Assembly: GCA_051953655.1 (NCBI GenBank)
Contig: JBQCIO010000106.1
Coordinates: forward strand, 1 to 64,000
Length of the DNA stretch: 64,000 nt
Source: JBQCHF01 sp051953655
Lineage (GTDB): Bacteria; Actinomycetota; Actinomycetes; Motilibacterales; Motilibacteraceae
Reading direction: 5' to 3'
Made by a program: the position numbers and the translations under genes. Below, piece after piece: positions 51,636 through 59,522 of the stretch (within the stretch, counting starts at the first letter, position 1; each line of letters opens with the position of its first letter). The notes under the pieces were generated by a model. The model saw only the letters and a list, made by a program, of their open reading frames with translations. It had not been told where the DNA came from and made no database searches.

Positions 51636-53873
51636 TCAGGAGGCGACAGCCGCGCGGGCCTGCAGGTCCGCCCCCAGCAGCCCGGCCAGGTGCGCCAGGT
51701 CCACCGGTCTGGACCACAGGAACCCTTGCCCCAGCGGACATCCCATCGCTGCCAGCACCGACGCCTGCTCCGGGTGCTCCACGCCCTCGGCCACGATCTG
51801 CAGCCCCAGGCTGCGGCCCAGCGTGACGATCGCCTCGGCCACCGCGGTGTCCTCCCCGCCGTGCTGCACCCGGTCCACGAACGCCTTGTCGATCTTCAGG
51901 ACGTCGAGCGGCAGGTCGTGCAGGTACGACAGGGACGAATAGCCGGTGCCGAAGTCGTCCACGGCGATCCGGACCCCGTGCTCGCGCAGCGCGCGCAGCC
52001 GGGCGACGACGCCGGGCAGGTCCTCGAGCAGGGCCGACTCGGTCACCTCGAGCACCAGCAGCTCGGGCGCCAGCCGGGCGGCCCGCAGCGCTTCCACGAC
52101 GTCGTCGACGAGGGAGTCCTCGGTCAGCTGGCGGGCAGCCACGTTCACGCTCATCCGCAGCGACCGGTCCGGCCGCTGCAGCCCTGCAGCCGTGCGGCAG
52201 GCCTCCTGCAGCACCCAGCGCCCGAGCGGAACGACGAGCCCGGTCTCCTCGGCCAGAGGCACGAACTCCAGCGGTGGCACCATCCCTCGCTCCGGGTGCG
52301 GCCAGCGCACCAGCGCCTCCAGACCCCGGAGCTCGCCGGTCTCGAGCGACACGATCGGCTGGTAGTGCACGGTGAGCTTGCCCTCGCGCAGCGCGTGCTG
52401 CAGGTCTGCGCGCAGGTCCAGCCGGCGCATCGCCTCCTCGTGCATGCGCTGCTCGAAGACCGTGTAGGTCCCTCCCCGGCGTCCCTTGGACAGGTACATC
52501 GCGACGTCCGCGTTGCGCAGCAACGCCTCCGCGGTGTCCGTGCCCGGGTGGCCCAGCGCGATGCCGACGCTCGCCCCGACCGACACCTCGACGCCCTCCA
52601 CCACGACGCCGGGGGCCAGCGCCTCGGCCAGCCGGGTGGCGCTCGCCTCGGCGTCGGCGAGGCGCACGTCCTCGAGCAGGACGGCGAACTCGTCGCCACC
52701 GAAGCGCGCGATCGTGTCGCCCGCCCGGACCGAATCGCGCAGCCGTTGAGCCACCGCGACCAGCACCTGGTCCCCGGCCGCGTGGCCGAGTCCGTCGTTG
52801 ACCGCCTTGAAGTCGTCGAGGTCGCAGAAGAGCACGGCGACGTCGCCGGTCCCCCGCCGCTCCAGGGCGTGCGCCAGCCGGTCGCCGAACAGCACCCGGT
52901 TGGCCAGGCCGGTGAGCGGGTCGTGGAAGGCCTGGTGGGCCAGGCGTTCCTCCAGCGCCGCACGCTCGGAGACGTCCCGCACGGTGACCACGAGCCCGTC
53001 CACCGCGGCGGAGTCGAAGTGGTTGCGGATGCTCCCCTCCACCGGCACGGTGCTGCCGTCCGGGCGGCGGACCCGCAGCGACAGCTCCTCGCCGGCACCG
53101 ACGCAGGCGCTGCCCAGCAGCGCGACGAACGTGGCGACGTCCGGGTCGTCCACCAGCTCCACCCAGCGGGTGCCGACCAGGTGCTCGGGGTCGCGGCCCA
53201 GCACGGCGAGAGCCGACGGGCTGGCGTAGGCGATGGTCGAGTCGGCGTCGACCACGCACACGACGTCGACGCCGTCCTCCACCAGCGCGCGGAACCGGGC
53301 CTGGCTGGCCACCAGCGCCTCCTGCTCGGCGACGAGCCGGGCCGCGGCCCGCCGGTCGCGCACGAAGCGGCGGAAGGTGAACGACCAGAGCACGGTCGCG
53401 AACAGCACGACCCCGGCGACGCCGAGCTCGGCGATCCAGCGCCAGCGTCCGGCGCGGTCGGACAGCTTGCCGTCCAGCACGTCCAGCCGCACCCGCACGT
53501 CGTTCAGCGCGGCGACGGACTGCTGGGGCGTCGCGGTGCTGAGCACGGTGGCCGCCTGCCGCGAGGGGGCGAGCAGCCGGTCGGGCACGCCCTCGCGGTG
53601 CAGGGCGTCGAGCCCGGCGACGACCCAGGCGGCGGTGGCCCCCTGGGTGGCCGGCTCGAGGCTGCCGTCGCCGCGGTGCGGGACGGCGGCCTGCTGCTGC
53701 ACCCCGGCGGCCAGGCGCACGTACTCGACCTGGTCGCGCACCGCGCCGGTCGACTGGCTCACGAGCGCGACCAGGCCGCCGATCTCGAGCACGACGAGCA
53801 GCGCCGACACGGCGAGCTGCACGACGAGCCGGCGCGTCTCACCGTGGGCGGCCCCGGGCGCAGAGGTCGGCAC
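51636..53873 (-). CDS. PAS-GGDEF-EAL cyclic di-GMP turnover protein
   Basis: A 745-residue membrane protein. Two membrane helices (about 16-40 and 145-168) flank an extracytoplasmic sensor; then a PAS domain (about 190-310), a GGDEF domain with intact RFGGDEFAVL and LADLDDFK-like FCDLDDFKAVNDGLGH, and an EAL domain with HYQPIVSLETGELRGLEALVRW, NVAARQL, EVTESALL, DDFGTGYSSLSYL and EGVE. Both active sites look complete, so it may make or degrade c-di-GMP. BldD in this window binds that ligand in other actinobacteria. Confidence 0.94.
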   Translation of the reverse strand: MPTSAPGAAHGETRRLVVQLAVSALLVVLEIGGLVALVSQSTGAVRDQVEYVRLAAGVQQQAAVPHRGDGSLEPATQGATAAWVVAGLDALHREGVPDRLLAPSRQAATVLSTATPQQSVAALNDVRVRLDVLDGKLSDRAGRWRWIAELGVAGVVLFATVLWSFTFRRFVRDRRAAARLVAEQEALVASQARFRALVEDGVDVVCVVDADSTIAYASPSALAVLGRDPEHLVGTRWVELVDDPDVATFVALLGSACVGAGEELSLRVRRPDGSTVPVEGSIRNHFDSAAVDGLVVTVRDVSERAALEERLAHQAFHDPLTGLANRVLFGDRLAHALERRGTGDVAVLFCDLDDFKAVNDGLGHAAGDQVLVAVAQRLRDSVRAGDTIARFGGDEFAVLLEDVRLADAEASATRLAEALAPGVVVEGVEVSVGASVGIALGHPGTDTAEALLRNADVAMYLSKGRRGGTYTVFEQRMHEEAMRRLDLRADLQHALREGKLTVHYQPIVSLETGELRGLEALVRWPHPERGMVPPLEFVPLAEETGLVVPLGRWVLQEACRTAAGLQRPDRSLRMSVNVAARQLTEDSLVDDVVEALRAARLAPELLVLEVTESALLEDLPGVVARLRALREHGVRIAVDDFGTGYSSLSYLHDLPLDVLKIDKAFVDRVQHGGEDTAVAEAIVTLGRSLGLQIVAEGVEHPEQASVLAAMGCPLGQGFLWSRPVDLAHLAGLLGADLQARAAVAS

Positions 53874-53942
53874 GTCCTTGTCATCGGCATGCGCGACGCG
53901 AGCCTGAGCGGCAGCCGGCTCAGGCGGACCTGGTGTCGACAG

Positions 53943-54983
53943 TCATCCAAGGTCCGTCCAACGGTCAGGGAACCTGCCGGCTGCCGGCCGACACGCCTTG
54001 ATCCTGGCCGGTGCGCCAGCGGTGAGGAAGCGGCCCCAGGCGACGGCGATCAGTACCAGCGCGGTTCCGGCCCAGCCGGCGGGGCCGAGCGGGGCACCGA
54101 GGAACGCGCCGAGGACGGCAGCGAAGACGGGTTCGGTGCCCAGCAGCAGGCCGACCTGGGAGGGGCGGATCGTGGCCAGGGCGCGGTTCTGCACGAGGAA
54201 CGGCAGCACGGTGCAGCCGAGCGTGAGGTAGCCGAGCGAGGCCCAGCCGCCGGTGTCTGCTGGAAAGCCTCCGTGCCGGGTCGCGGGCACGAGAAGCGCC
54301 AGAGCTGCGGTCAAGGTGGCCACCAGGGCCAGTTGGATGGTGCTGTCGGCGAGGGGATCAGGTTGGCGGTGGCCGCTGCTGCGGGCGGTGAGGGACAGGT
54401 GGCCGGCCCGGGCGACAGCTGCGGACAGAACGAGAAGGTCTCCACGCCAGGTACTGCTGCCGCCGGCGCGGGCCAGCAGCGCCACGCCGGCCACGCTGAG
54501 CGCCCCGGCCCCGAGCAAGCCGCGGGGCAGCGGGACCCGCTGCAGGACCGTCTCGGCCAGCGGGGTGAGGACGACGAAGACGCTGATGACGACGCCCGCG
54601 TGCGCGGGGCTGGTGCGGACGACGCCGTAGGTCTCCAGCAGGAAGACCGCGGTGAGCGCCGTGCCGGGCAGGACGTTCGCGCGCAGGCTCGCCGCGAGGC
54701 TCACCGGCTTCCGGTCAGCCCGCCGTCGGCGCCGCGCGGCAGCCAGTGCCAGCAGCACCACGACGGCGGCGCCGAAGCGGACTGCAAGGACCAGGGCCAC
54801 AGACCCGCCTTCGGCGGCGTTCCGGGCGGCCAGGTAGCTCGACCCCCACAGGGCGGCGACGAGCAGGAGCAGGCCGTCGTCCACCCGCGGCTGGCGGCGT
54901 CGGGACGTGCTGGGTCGCTGGGTGGTGGGTCGGGCGTCGGTGTAGGTCGGAGCGCCGGAGATGTCGTTCACCTCGCCGCCCAC
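53943..54983 (-). CDS. EamA/DMT-family transporter
   Basis: A 346-residue inner-membrane protein with about ten helices arranged as two EamA repeats. VDDGLLLLVAALWGSSYLAAR opens the first and DLLVLSAAVARAGHLSLTARS the second. ALATIRPSQVGLLLGTEPVFAAVLGAFLG is the well conserved penultimate pair. The N-terminal 35 residues are cytoplasmic and Thr/Arg-rich. Probably a metabolite exporter; substrate unknown. Start at 54983 may be too long; a start near the first helix is possible. Confidence 0.87.
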   Translation of the reverse strand: MGGEVNDISGAPTYTDARPTTQRPSTSRRRQPRVDDGLLLLVAALWGSSYLAARNAAEGGSVALVLAVRFGAAVVVLLALAAARRRRRADRKPVSLAASLRANVLPGTALTAVFLLETYGVVRTSPAHAGVVISVFVVLTPLAETVLQRVPLPRGLLGAGALSVAGVALLARAGGSSTWRGDLLVLSAAVARAGHLSLTARSSGHRQPDPLADSTIQLALVATLTAALALLVPATRHGGFPADTGGWASLGYLTLGCTVLPFLVQNRALATIRPSQVGLLLGTEPVFAAVLGAFLGAPLGPAGWAGTALVLIAVAWGRFLTAGAPARIKACRPAAGRFPDRWTDLG

Positions 54984-55076
54984 GTTCCGTGGCGGGCGAA
55001 GGCGCGCGTGCGTGGCGCAGGCGTCGGACGCACGGGCCGTCCCTCACCGATGGGTTCTGCGGGGGCACGTGCGGTC

Positions 55077-55822
55077 CTAGTGCTCACGGAGATGCGCGTC
55101 CTCAACCGTCACGGCGGGCAGGGCGATGAGGCCGACGGCCAGGAGCAGCAGGTCCTGACCGATCATGACCGTCCACAGAGCACCACCGTGCAGACCGGTG
55201 GTGTGCAAGAGCAGGTCGAGTACCGCATGGGTCACAGCCAACGCCCACAGGGCGTTGGTCCGTAGCCGCAGCACGCTGTACCCGAAGCCGAAGGCGGCGG
55301 CTCCGACGGCCTGGGCCGCGGTGACGGCGGCGTTCTGACCGAAGAGGACGTTCGCCAGGTGAGCGGCGCCGAAGACGGCAGCGGAGAGGGCAGCGGCTCT
55401 TCCCGCTCCCATCGGGAGCGCGGCGCGAGCACGACGCCGCGGAACCACAGCTCCTCGTAGACGCCGGTGGCGATGTAGCCAACGGTCAGCACGAGCAGGG
55501 TCGACGGCTCCGGCGACCAACCCCAGGCGAGCGGCACCAGAGCCAGTGTGACCGGGACGACGAGCCAGCGCCTCGTCCGCCACGTGCTCGGGCCAGCGGC
55601 GGCCAGGGACGACCAGCCCACCCGCCGTGCCACGGCCAGGCTCAGCACGAGCAGTAGCAGCACGACGACCAACCGGCGAAGCGTCTCGTCCGAGTGAGGC
55701 GCGACCCACGCGAGCAGCAACCCACCCGCCAGCGTGGCGCCCACGCTGACCGCGGCCAGGGCGAACACGTCCCGGACAGGGCGGCTCCGACCGGCCTCGA
55801 CCTCCAGCGCGAGGCCGGTCAC
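55077..55822 (-). pseudogene. CPBP-family intramembrane protease, frameshifted
   Basis: Two overlapping frames together make one CPBP (Abi) protease. From GTG 55822 the first frame encodes membrane helices and ends at the first motif, GVYEELWFRGVVL. The matching continuation, RAALPMGAGRAAALSAAVFGAAHLAN with FxxxH and later LAVTHAVLDLLLH, lies in another frame down to 55077. Adding one base near 55424-55430 joins them perfectly. All three active-site motifs survive across the two frames. It is either a recent single-base deletion or a sequencing error in a GC-rich run. GTGA overlap with the upstream gene. Confidence 0.8.
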
Positions 55823-56349
55823 GATGCCACCCGCTGGGCCCCGGTCGCGGCCTCGGCCGTGAGCGGCGCCGGACGACGTGAGCGCAGAGCCACAGAGATC
55901 GTCCGCGACAGCACCATCGCGAGCGCCATGGCGACGAACGCCGCGGTCCACGCGTCGGCTCCCGTGATGGCGTGGTCGCGGGAGAACTCACCGACGGTGT
56001 GGGCGCCCGGGCCGGTGGCCCACTCAGCGAAGGCGATGCGGCCGCCGATCGCGACGACCCAGGCCGCGGCGTATCCGACGCCGGTCGTGGCGACGAGTCG
56101 ACCGCTTCGGTCGTGCAGTCGGGTGGACGCGCCGGCCGCCACGCCCAGGACGAGGCCCACCGCACCGAGCACACCGATCAGCAGGAGATCGTGGCCTTGG
56201 GTCGGTAGCGGCAAGAGGAAGATCGACGCCACGACGACGATGGCCAGCGGCACGACGAACGTGCCCTGCGTGATCGGCCTGGTCCCGAGGTTGCGCGCGA
56301 GGGCCCAGGTCAGGAGGGCCAGAGACAGGATCCACTGGGCGGTGCTCAT
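55819..56349 (-). CDS. Small polytopic membrane protein, unknown
   Basis: A 176-residue protein with about four to five membrane helices (around 1-20, 28-48, 55-80, 95-115, 135-158) and a basic C-terminal tail. I do not recognise a family. ATG 56349 with GGGAG seven bases upstream is preferred over a start 30 bases earlier. Overlaps the CPBP gene and probably forms a pair with it. A copy of the shared regulatory motif lies about 104 bases upstream. Confidence 0.7.
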   Translation of the reverse strand: MSTAQWILSLALLTWALARNLGTRPITQGTFVVPLAIVVVASIFLLPLPTQGHDLLLIGVLGAVGLVLGVAAGASTRLHDRSGRLVATTGVGYAAAWVVAIGGRIAFAEWATGPGAHTVGEFSRDHAITGADAWTAAFVAMALAMVLSRTISVALRSRRPAPLTAEAATGAQRVAS

Positions 56350-56452
56350 CGAGAGCTCCCTTCGAGGTTGATGCCTCAAAGGTGCCGCTCAGGGCTCGCC
56401 ACGGCCTCGGTGACAAAGGCCGCCGCGGTGGTGACCATCGGCCGTCCCCCTC

Positions 56453-56468
56453 TCGGCCGGATGACGTA
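56453..56468 (-). promoter_or_regulatory. Candidate regulator site 1 (TACGTCATCCGGCCGA)
   Basis: Minus-strand TACGTCATCCGGCCGA, identical over 16 bases to site 2. It is intergenic, just past the response-regulator stop, and 104 bases before the membrane-protein/CPBP operon, in the same orientation to the downstream gene as the other sites. Confidence 0.5.
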
Positions 56469-56474
56469 GTGGCC

Positions 56475-57155
56475 CTACTGCAGCGTTCCGACCCCCGCCG
56501 CGTCGATCAGCCCCTCGCGCACTGCCCACATGGCGGCCTGCGTGCGGCTGGCCAGGCCGAGCTTGGCGAGGATGTTGGAGACGTGGGTGCGGGCGGTGCG
56601 TTCTGCCACCCCCAGCGTCCGCGCGATGTCGCGATTGGTCTGCCCTTCGGCGATCAGCACGACCACCTCGCGCTCGCGGTCGGTCAGGTCGGCCGCCGCG
56701 GTCCTCGGCGTCCGTAGCCCTGCCGCCAGCGCGGCGGCCGCCGCCGGGTCCAGCCGGACCTCCCCTGCCACGGCGGCACGGATCGCGGCGACCACGTCCT
56801 CAGCGTCCGAGTCCTTGAGCAGGTAGCCGGTGGCCCCGGCCGCGAGCGCGGCGCGGATGCGCGCTTCCTCGACGAAGGACGTGACGGCGATGACCTCGAT
56901 GCCGGGCCACGTGGCCTTCACCTGCGCCGTGGCGTCGACGCCGTCGAGGTGAGGCATCTGCAGGTCCATGAGGACGACGTCCGGCGTGCGCTCCTGTGAC
57001 GCCAGGACGCTCAGCCGGGCCAGCGCCTCGCGGCCGTCGGCCGCCTGACCGACGACCTCGATGCCGGGTTCGGTGCTGAGGTACGACTCCAGACCTGCCC
57101 GCACGACAGTGTGGTCGTCGACGAGGAACACCTCGATCGGCTGCCCGAGATCCAC
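56475..57155 (-). CDS. NarL/LuxR-family response regulator
   Basis: A 226-residue transcription factor. Receiver domain with acidic DDHTVVRAGLESYL, the phospho-acceptor Asp in VVLMDLQMPHLDG (about residue 60), Thr/Ser switch AVTSFVEEA and Lys in YLLKDSDAEDV. The LuxR-type HTH is at about 160-220 (LTDREREVVVLIAEGQTNRD, then VAERTARTHVSNILAKL). GTG 57155 is four bases after the DUF4865 stop, so translation is probably coupled; its own ribosome site is weak. The histidine kinase of the same operon is the likely partner. Confidence 0.9.
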   Translation of the reverse strand: MDLGQPIEVFLVDDHTVVRAGLESYLSTEPGIEVVGQAADGREALARLSVLASQERTPDVVLMDLQMPHLDGVDATAQVKATWPGIEVIAVTSFVEEARIRAALAAGATGYLLKDSDAEDVVAAIRAAVAGEVRLDPAAAAALAAGLRTPRTAAADLTDREREVVVLIAEGQTNRDIARTLGVAERTARTHVSNILAKLGLASRTQAAMWAVREGLIDAAGVGTLQ

Positions 57156-57159
57156 GCAG

Positions 57160-57756
57160 TCATTGTGGCGTTCCCGACTCGCACGTGCCAGGACGTGTGC
57201 GCCCGGGCTCAGACACGTGCAGGACGGCGTAGCGGTCACCGGGGGCCTCCTCCGGCACCTGGCGAGACCATAGGGTCAGGGTGACGCGGTGCCAGGTCGA
57301 CGGGTCGATGCCGGTCACCACGCAGGTGACGCCCGGATGCCTCGAGGCCCTCGCCGCCTCGGCCCCCATCCGGTCGCTGAGCTCGATGAGCGAGAGTCCT
57401 GGGCCGATGCTGTCGACCGTTCGTGTCGCGGCGACCGGCACGACGTCACGTGCAGGCCCCTCGCAGACGGCGATGGAGTGCCAGGTTCGGATGGTCGGGC
57501 GCCCGAAGTCGTTGCAGATGCCGTCGAAGCCGGGCCCGAAGACGAACTGGTTCATCCCGTCGACCTCCGCCCACAGGTAGAAGGGCGCGTACTGGTTCAC
57601 AGGCGACCCGTCGCGGCCGCGTTCGCGCATCAGGTACGCCTTGAAGCCGAGCCCCGGGAAGTCGTCGGTGCGCGACCCGCGGCTCGCCACGCGTTCGTGG
57701 ATGATGCCCATGTCGTAGTCGGCGGGCAGGGTGATCTCGTACTGCATCAGATGCAT
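57160..57756 (-). CDS. DUF4865-family protein
   Basis: A 198-residue cytosolic protein matching DUF4865 by pattern: MQYEITLPADYDMGIIHERV, DFPGLGFKAYLMRERG, APFYLWAEVDGMNQFVFG, then CNDFGRPTIRTW. Function unknown; members often sit beside hydrolases and dehydrogenases under regulator control. ATG 57756 follows AGGAG at six bases and overlaps the VOC gene by ten. Placed between the VOC protein and the response regulator. Confidence 0.8.
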   Translation of the reverse strand: MHLMQYEITLPADYDMGIIHERVASRGSRTDDFPGLGFKAYLMRERGRDGSPVNQYAPFYLWAEVDGMNQFVFGPGFDGICNDFGRPTIRTWHSIAVCEGPARDVVPVAATRTVDSIGPGLSLIELSDRMGAEAARASRHPGVTCVVTGIDPSTWHRVTLTLWSRQVPEEAPGDRYAVLHVSEPGRTRPGTCESGTPQ

Positions 57757-58145
57757 CGGTGCTCCTGAAAGGGTCGCAGTTCCTCGGTGGTGAGCGCGCA
57801 GAAAAGGTTGCCCTCCGGGTCGGCGAACACCTGCCACCGGCCCTTCGGGTCCTGCCACTGAGGAACCGCGCCGAGCGACGTCAGCCGATCGAGGTCGGCA
57901 ACGTCGTCGAGTCGGATGTCGAGGTGCACGCGCCCCGGGGGCGGTGAGAGCTGTTCCGCCGGGCTGATCCACACGTGCGGGCCGTCGCGCCGGCCGAGCA
58001 GCACCGACTCGCACTCGCCGAGTGTCCCGCGCTCGATCGCCTGGGCGTCCTGCGGATCGACGGGAAGGGCGAGCACAGCGGACCAGAAGGCGGCGAGCAC
58101 GGCCGGACGCCGGCTGTGGATGGTGATCGCCTCAAGATGCGACAC
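57747..58145 (-). CDS. VOC-family (glyoxalase-like) protein
   Basis: A 132-residue single-domain VOC protein: VSHLEAITIHSRRPAVLAAF at the start, VHLDIRLDDVADLDRLTSLG in the middle and WQVFADPEGNLFCALT at the end, the usual betaalphabetabetabeta pattern with metal-site His and Glu. It may be a dioxygenase, isomerase or drug-binding protein. GTG 58145 with GAGG upstream overlaps the hydrolase stop by 14 bases. Confidence 0.85.
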   Translation of the reverse strand: MSHLEAITIHSRRPAVLAAFWSAVLALPVDPQDAQAIERGTLGECESVLLGRRDGPHVWISPAEQLSPPPGRVHLDIRLDDVADLDRLTSLGAVPQWQDPKGRWQVFADPEGNLFCALTTEELRPFQEHRCI

Positions 58146-59346
58146 GGGTGCCTCGTTCGTCGTGAGTGGCCGTCCCTGCACCCCGCGGCAGAAAGGCGTC
58201 CAGTGCCCGGATCACGAGCCCCGGCGTCTCGAGCGTCGGCATGTGCGGTGCGCCAAGGAGCTCGACGTAGGTGGACCCAGGGACGTTGTCGGCGAGTCGG
58301 GTCATCACCGCCGGCCCGGTCGAGGCGTCCTGCTCACCGCACAGCACAAGCGTGGGGCGTGGCCAACCCCGGAGTCGGCCGGCCACATCGAGCCGCGAGA
58401 AGGAGCGCCACGCCGCGGCGACCTGGCGTGGCTCACCCCGCAGTACGCACTCGCGGGCGTACCGCACGCCCCAGCCGTTCTCGGCCAACGCCTCCGGCGT
58501 GAACCACCGTGTGAGAGAGGGAGCGACCTGCGCGGCCACACCGTCGTGCTCGACCGCTTCCGCCCGGCCGCCGAAGGAGTCGAAGGCTTGGTCGGTGGTG
58601 GCGGCAAGCGTCAGCGACAGCACGCTGTCCGGGTGCCGTACGGCGAAGGTCTGCGCCACGGCGCCGCCGTACGAGAGTCCGACGACGTGAGCGCGTTCGA
58701 CGCCCGTCGCCGCCATCACTTCGAGCAGGTCGTCCGCCAGCTGCGAGAGCTCAGTAGGTGCCGGCGCTTCCGTGGCGGCGCCGTGTCCGCGTAGGTCGTA
58801 GGCGAACACCCGACGACCGACGGCCAGCTGCCGGATGATCGGCTCCCACATGCGCCAGGTGAGTCCGAGAGCGTGCAACAGGACGACGGCCGGGCCGGTG
58901 TCTCCGTACTGCGCGAGCTGGGTGGTGTGGTCCGACAGGGTCAGAGGGCGCACCGGCACGGCGACGCCGTCGTCGGCACCCAGGCCGTCGAGCACGTCTC
59001 GCACCACGTCCAGTCCGTTCAACGCCCGAGGGAAGCCGGCGTACACCGACGTGTGCTCAGCAAGGGCTCGCAGCTCGTCAGCCGTGACGCCGTGCTGCAG
59101 GGCCGCTTTCAGGTGCACGCGCAGCTGAGGCTCGACACCGCCGAGCGCGATGAGCACGGCGACAGTGGCGACCTCGCGGTCGCGCCAGGACAGCCGCGGG
59201 TCCGCCAGTGGTTGGCTGAACGCGCCGTCGAGCAGCCAGCGGAACATCGCAGGAGCCTCGGCCCGCAGTGAGGCCAGAGAAGTCTCGGGGTCGGTCCCGA
59301 CGAGCGACCGGAAGGTGCGCGGGCCTCGCGCGTCGACGGTGGTCAT
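58132..59346 (-). CDS. Carboxymuconolactone decarboxylase-like / alpha/beta hydrolase fusion
   Basis: A 404-residue fusion. Residues 1-125 resemble carboxymuconolactone decarboxylase (DREVATVAVLIALGGVEPQL, VHLKAALQHGVTADELRALAEH, YAGFPRALNGL). Residues 130-390 are an alpha/beta hydrolase with oxyanion LLHALGLTWRMW, nucleophile GLSYGGAV, Asp in LCGEQDASTGP and His in GAPHMPTLETP. The protocatechuate enzyme PcaL joins the same domain types in the opposite order. No other beta-ketoadipate genes are here, so the substrate is open. ATG 59346 follows GAGAGG. Confidence 0.87.
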   Translation of the reverse strand: MTTVDARGPRTFRSLVGTDPETSLASLRAEAPAMFRWLLDGAFSQPLADPRLSWRDREVATVAVLIALGGVEPQLRVHLKAALQHGVTADELRALAEHTSVYAGFPRALNGLDVVRDVLDGLGADDGVAVPVRPLTLSDHTTQLAQYGDTGPAVVLLHALGLTWRMWEPIIRQLAVGRRVFAYDLRGHGAATEAPAPTELSQLADDLLEVMAATGVERAHVVGLSYGGAVAQTFAVRHPDSVLSLTLAATTDQAFDSFGGRAEAVEHDGVAAQVAPSLTRWFTPEALAENGWGVRYARECVLRGEPRQVAAAWRSFSRLDVAGRLRGWPRPTLVLCGEQDASTGPAVMTRLADNVPGSTYVELLGAPHMPTLETPGLVIRALDAFLPRGAGTATHDERGTRVAS

Positions 59347-59478
59347 ACAGTGCCTCTCGTAGGGGGGCGATGGGCCGGCGGCTGACCTGCCGCCTGGCCT
59401 CACCAGCGTTGCGGTCGCGCGACCCGCGCACCTCGGTGCTGCGACCGGGGCGGGCCGTGACGTTGTGCCGTCGGCCGG

Positions 59479-59494
59479 TCGGCCGGATGACGTA
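59479..59494 (-). promoter_or_regulatory. Candidate regulator site 2 (TACGTCATCCGGCCGA)
   Basis: Same 16-base minus-strand motif as site 1. It is intergenic between the kinase stop and the hydrolase start, 133 bases upstream of that ATG. The spacer (59347-59522) is 176 bases and likely carries a promoter for the hydrolase operon. Confidence 0.5.
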
Positions 59495-59522
59495 CCTGCC
59501 GCTTCCTGCGAGGTCCGCGCTG

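Noticed and set aside
55400..55440. Programmed frameshifting in the CPBP protease gene
   Set aside because: No slippery heptamer or downstream structure stands out at the junction; a one-base deletion or sequencing error is simpler.
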